From assembly GCA_037783415.1 (NCBI GenBank), contig JAZGTN010000015.1, forward strand, positions 6,149,001 to 6,213,000: a stretch of DNA of 64,000 nt. The letters run 5' to 3'. This document shows, piece by piece, positions 60,016 to 64,000 of the stretch. The DNA comes from Leptasterias polaris. Its lineage: Eukaryota > Echinodermata > Asteroidea > Forcipulatida > Asteriidae. The first letter of the stretch is position 1. The number at the start of each line of letters is the position of its first letter. The notes beneath the pieces are model-generated. The model searched no databases. It was not told where the DNA came from and saw only the letters and a list, made by a program, of their open reading frames with translations. The translations under genes and the position numbers were made by a program.

Positions 60016-60329
60016 GTTCAGTATTAAACTAGCTTACCACTGTCCCCTCCCGGCTTCGTAGGTCTTATACTCCAGGTGTTTTTCCTAGCCAACTAGAAGA
60101 AGACAAATAACTGCACTGCAATTAAAACAAATGAAAAATAATACTTTGTTAGCATAAAATGATATGTTCATGTTAGAACGGGTTACCACCATAAACTTGC
60201 CTCAAAATCAACAAGGTAAGGTGCGCTAACAAAAGAGCGCAAATGCAAATTTGGATGTTCAAAGGAACGCATCCCAAAACTGTGTTTCCTTCAATTAAAC
60301 TGAACTTGATTGATTCCCTTCCCATGTAG

Positions 60330-60431
60330 GATGTGGAACTCACGCAGATACCTACAGAGCTGAACCTTTCCGAGCCTGGGAATGATGACGTCACTGACAG
60401 GCCACCCCGACAGCAAAACGTCTTCAATCGG
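60330..60431 (+). CDS. Candidate internal exon shared by exons A and B, unknown protein
   Basis: Acceptor CCCATGTAG (AG at 60328-60329) and donor CGG|GTAGGA enclose exactly 34 codons in phase 0 at both ends: DVELTQIPTELNLSEPGNDD, then VTDRPPRQQNVFNR. It can follow either exon A (40514) or exon B (53871) without frame change. Hydrophilic and acidic; no domain recognised. Further exons would lie beyond the right edge; none was identified in 60432-64000. Confidence 0.42.
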
Positions 60432-60517
60432 GTAGGACTTTTGTTTGTTTCTTGTATTTCATAAATCAGGGTGAGTTTCATATTGATAAACACTAACTAC
60501 TCCATGGACCCTTTTAA

Positions 60518-60832
60518 GCGGTGTCTTATCTCCCGATCGGTGTCTTATCTCCCGATCGGTGTCTTATCTCCCGATCTGCAGCAAAATGAATCTCCACTTT
60601 CTACCCCCCTCTTTCCTCCTCTTCCCCCTCCCCCAACTGCCACCTGCCTGCTATCTAGAATAGATCGATCCACCAAGCCCCGCCTCCTTACGAGTCGACC
60701 AATCACAGCCGCGAAACCCGATCACCATTAGTGCAAAGATCACCAAACGGCTCAAATGGTGATCAAATTTCGCGGCTGTGATTGGTCAATGAGAAATGGG
60801 CGTGGCTTAATGGATCGGTGTATTGTCTCCCA
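60518..60832. mobile_element. Inverted-repeat element with CCAATCACAGCCGCG arms
   Basis: Starts with three copies of CGGTGTCTTATCTCCCGAT (60518-60575). The arms 60661-60735 and 60751-60825 are reverse complements (GACCAATCACAGCCGCGAAA; GATCACCATT), and the right end is GATCGGTGTATTGTCTCCC. It looks like a MITE whose terminal unit was triplicated at the left. Confidence 0.7.
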
Positions 60833-62834
60833 CTTCAAGGTGGTTTTGGTAATTCCCCCCCTTTATTTATATATTATAATTGTGTCAGTCTTTAAAGTAA
60901 CTTGTTTTCTGTTTTTAATTAGGTCTGTGCCTCCACAATTTTTGTTTGGAAAAAATTGTATTATTGAATGATTGACTAAATTATTGATTGACTGACCGAC
61001 TGATTAATTGATTGACCTTTTGACTTTTTAAAACTAAGCCTTGATTGATTGATGGATGGTTATGATGATTGATGATTGATTAATTGATTGGTTGTGTGGC
61101 TGATTGACTGGTAATTGATTGACTGACTTACTGATTGATTGATTGACTAATTGATTGATTGATTGGTAATGCTCTGGTTGAGATACAAAAAACCCAATCT
61201 GAGATTACCTAGAAGACTGAAAATAAATAACCAATAGTGTTCAACTTTTTGAAATATTTACAATTTTTCTTTTGGGTGGTGCGTTTGCTTTTCATGAACT
61301 AATTTCAAATTAAATCAATAAACACAAATTCGTCCTCCCAACATTCTTTCCGTGGAAGTGGGACCCAGCAACAGTCTCATTTGGGGGTAAAGTGTGCCTA
61401 TTTTGTTGGAACCCTTTACTACCAATTAGTGAAAATTCCAACTTAATTTTCTTACTGTACATCTTAAAACCATATCTATGATTTCAGCTCATGGTCGTGT
61501 GTAACCCTACTATCGCGTTTCTCATTTCTAAACTCCCATATCATTTCTGGAAGTACTCTTAATACGATTCGGTAGTCTTAAGAATGGTCGTATTTCTAGC
61601 CTCGTACCCAAGGGCAGTACCGTATCGATCCCTCTCGTCACTTACCCGGGAAGGCCGACACTCAACCCTCTCCCACGGGCGTGCGCTCTCGCACATGCGT
61701 GTCACAAATGCAAGAACTTTGACGCGATCGCACTTCAAGTGGATCGTGTTTTACGCGGTCAACCCAAACTGCAATCACTGAGCAAGAACAAAGAAGAACA
61801 AAGAAGAACGAGAGGGGACCAGTTGCTCTATGACTTGATGCATCTTTTGCTGGCCACCGTGCTCAAGCGTGTGCGGATTGACTTTAAGCCTAACTTTATT
61901 GTACCGTCTGTGCCGTACTTTTGCACATTGACATCGAGCAAGGGATGCTGGGATGAAATGGTCCAGCAAGATTGGTACACCCATGAGAACGAGGCTGTAG
62001 TATCCTATTCTCTAATGCTCAGAATCGTTTGACATTTAACACTAAACTCAGAACCTGTTAGAGGTAAAAAGCTCCACCACAGCTTATTCTTGTGTTACAA
62101 TTATTGCAATACACTGAAGACGGATTTGAATGAAAGCTCACCGCTAAACGTCTTTTATTGGAATGGGTCATCAGCTAAAACTTTCACTACCCAAGCCCGA
62201 TTGATAGTGGTCGTTTAAAAGCGACAATAGTTCCAAACAGTTTTTAAAGTTGAATGTCCCGAGAGATACTTCCAAGTTCCATTTAAAATACTTTGATAGG
62301 GGCCTACGTGGGAAAACTGTTCCAGAAACTGGGTTCTAAAAAAAGAAGAAGTAAGATTTATTGCAATGGCTGTACTCTAGAAACGACCGGGTCAAAATTA
62401 ACTTGGCTCCAAGTCCCCTGGGACCTGACCCATTTATTGGTCATATCGTCAATGTGACCCGATATCTGTGTAGAAATCATCCATTAAATGAGTCAAACAG
62501 AAGCATAATCCAAATTAAAATCCCAGAAATTAACCACTTTCAGGGTCAGCCTGACCCACAAATTGGTCAGGCCCCTGGGACTCGGAATCTGGGTCAATTC
62601 TGACCCGTTTAAAAAAATATAAAGTATACATTAAACAAAAGAGCGTGTTATGGACATTCACCACATTTCGTTATACCTCAATCATACAGGCTGTATGCAG
62701 GGACGTAGCCAGATATTTTCATGGGGCAGTGGGAGGGCAAGCATGGGCGACGACATACTTGAATCGATCTCATGGGGGGGGGGGGGGGGGGGGGGGGTGG
62801 CAGAATGGTGGGAAAAGGGGTTCGGAGCGGGGAG
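60833..62834. other. Gene-free stretch with ATTG simple repeats and poly-G
   Basis: (ATTG/ACTG)n runs at about 60963-61170 and a poly-G run of about 22 at 62766-62788. ORFs 61584-61781 and 61739-62032 have no recognised family or clear splice sites. Confidence 0.45.
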
Positions 62835-63062
62835 CGTATTTTATTTTTTACACCGCAGCGAGGGGTTTTGTACTGTAACACTGTCAATTCCGTCTTGAGA
62901 TAGGAGACTACGGTTTACCCTAAACCCTAACCCTAACCCTAACACTAACCCAACCCTAACCCTGACCCTGACCCTAACCCTTACCCTAACCCTAACCCTA
63001 ATCTCAAGAATTGGCAGTATTACAGTACAAAACCCCTCGCTAAGGTGTAAAAAAAAATGCGA
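62835..63062. repeat. Interstitial telomeric repeats between inverted arms
   Basis: 62918-62998 is a (CCCTAA)n array with variants (CCCTGA, ACTAAC). Left flank GGTTTTGTACTGTAACACTG ... TCTTGAGAT and right flank ATCTCAAGA ... CAGTATTACAGTACAAAACC are inverted repeats, extended by ACACCGCAGCGAGGGG / CCCCTCGCTAAGGTGT. Confidence 0.9.
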
Positions 63063-64000
63063 GCGGGGAGAGGGAGTGCTGAAAACTCGTACATGTAAGG
63101 ACTGAAAACTCGACCCACTATACAAAGCACCGGTTCTGGATTCGATCCGGAGTCCACATACAGGTGAAAGGCATGAGACCACTTGGTCAATCTTTACACG
63201 ATTGCATATTTCCCCTCCATTTCTGTGTTTTCTCTCTTTTTTGAAACTGAACAATAATAATAAATAACAACAAAAATTAAGAAATAATCACATTGGAAAA
63301 AGCCAATGACATTCAATCGGGAAAAACATTATATTTTAATAGACCGGGAAACTTAAAGACAAAAACAAAACAAGCAGAAACTAAAACATTGCGTTTGTAC
63401 CGAATCTTTAAATAAAGCTACCGTGCATTTAATTCGCTAAATTATTTATATAATCTGTTACGGAGTAGATCGCCACGGCGGTGTTTTGTTGCTGTCAACA
63501 CTCTAATTTGCAACCTTGATTCGTGATAATATTAGAAATTATGACCCAGATAAAACAAACTTGAGATATCGCTTGAGTATATAAGATAATACTTTTTAGA
63601 AAAGGGGGACTCCTAAAAGGTTGAATTTGTGTTAACGAGATTTGATGCCGAAATGTGAATAGTTTGATACATGGAACTTTTGGATGTGTAATTGGATAAA
63701 CAAATTTGTAAACTGACCCAAACACTTTCAGGTGTGGAGGGGGGCCTTATAAAAAGTCATGCCACTGGCGAGCCAACCGAAATATAACCTTGCCGTTCCA
63801 CTAGTCTGGCAGCTTTTTCACATCCACAGTATCTGAAGTTTTTGTCTTCTGAAGTCTTGCAATTTTGTTGGTGAGCTTTAGTGAAAACAATGAAAAACTG
63901 TTAACGTTTCTCTCAGCATAACGTACTTAAAATAATAGCCAACCGCAATTCTCACTGCATAGTTGTTGTTACACGTGTTCACGTGAGCGGTGTTTTAAGT
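63063..64000. other. Gene-free right edge
   Basis: AT-rich. The short minus ORF 63495-63725 is unrecognised. No further exon of the 40-60 kb gene candidate was found. Confidence 0.45.

Noticed and set aside
61739..62032. 97-codon ORF as an exon
   Set aside because: No splice sites fitting the phase 0 exon at 60330 and no recognised protein pattern; left open but not called.

Overview
The window is eukaryotic nuclear DNA. Genes are sparse and spliced with GT-AG introns, and most of the sequence is repeats: tRNA-derived SINEs, LINE and Penelope fragments, TTAA- and TA-flanked inverted-repeat elements, a hAT-type element, satellites and long poly-G runs. The receptor family and the mobile-element mix fit a marine deuterostome, most likely an echinoderm and perhaps a sea star. 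That assignment is inference from recalled element families; no marker gene proves it.

The main locus lies at about 6.7-25.6 kb. Three tandem units each carry one long exon of 2016 bp (7452-9467, 11926-13941, 16390-18405). Each exon encodes a signal peptide, the Venus-flytrap ligand domain, the nine-cysteine domain and TM1 to mid-TM4 of a class C (metabotropic-glutamate-like) GPCR. Each ends in phase 0 at the same GTAAGT donor. Only one matching 3' exon exists (23253-23765), and it encodes the rest of TM4, TM5-7 and the tail. Any long exon joined to it gives an uninterrupted 842-residue receptor. The layout resembles UGT1A or clustered protocadherins (several complete first exons, one shared last exon), although units 1 and 2 could instead be 3'-truncated duplicates.

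A second, weaker gene candidate lies to the right. Two possible first coding exons (40392-40514 and 53776-53871) and one internal exon (60330-60431) are all phase 0 on the + strand. They could be alternative starts of one gene running off the right edge; the product is not recognised.

The rest is repeats. 0.4-5.5 kb has inverted and compound repeats. 19.4-20.5 kb has a tRNA-like module and a Penelope remnant. 26.1-31.6 kb is a 5.5 kb element with long terminal inverted repeats holding a dead LINE. 31.9-36.0 kb has minisatellites, a probable solo LTR and a 1.9 kb satellite open in all three forward frames. 37.8-38.4 kb and three other sites carry a TGTCCGAC repeat family. 42.4-46.9 kb has tandem duplications, a LINE tail and nested insertions. 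48.2-51.0 kb is a CR1/L2-like LINE with a long open RT reading frame. 59.8-63.1 kb has minisatellites, an inverted-repeat element and an interstitial telomeric tract between inverted arms.
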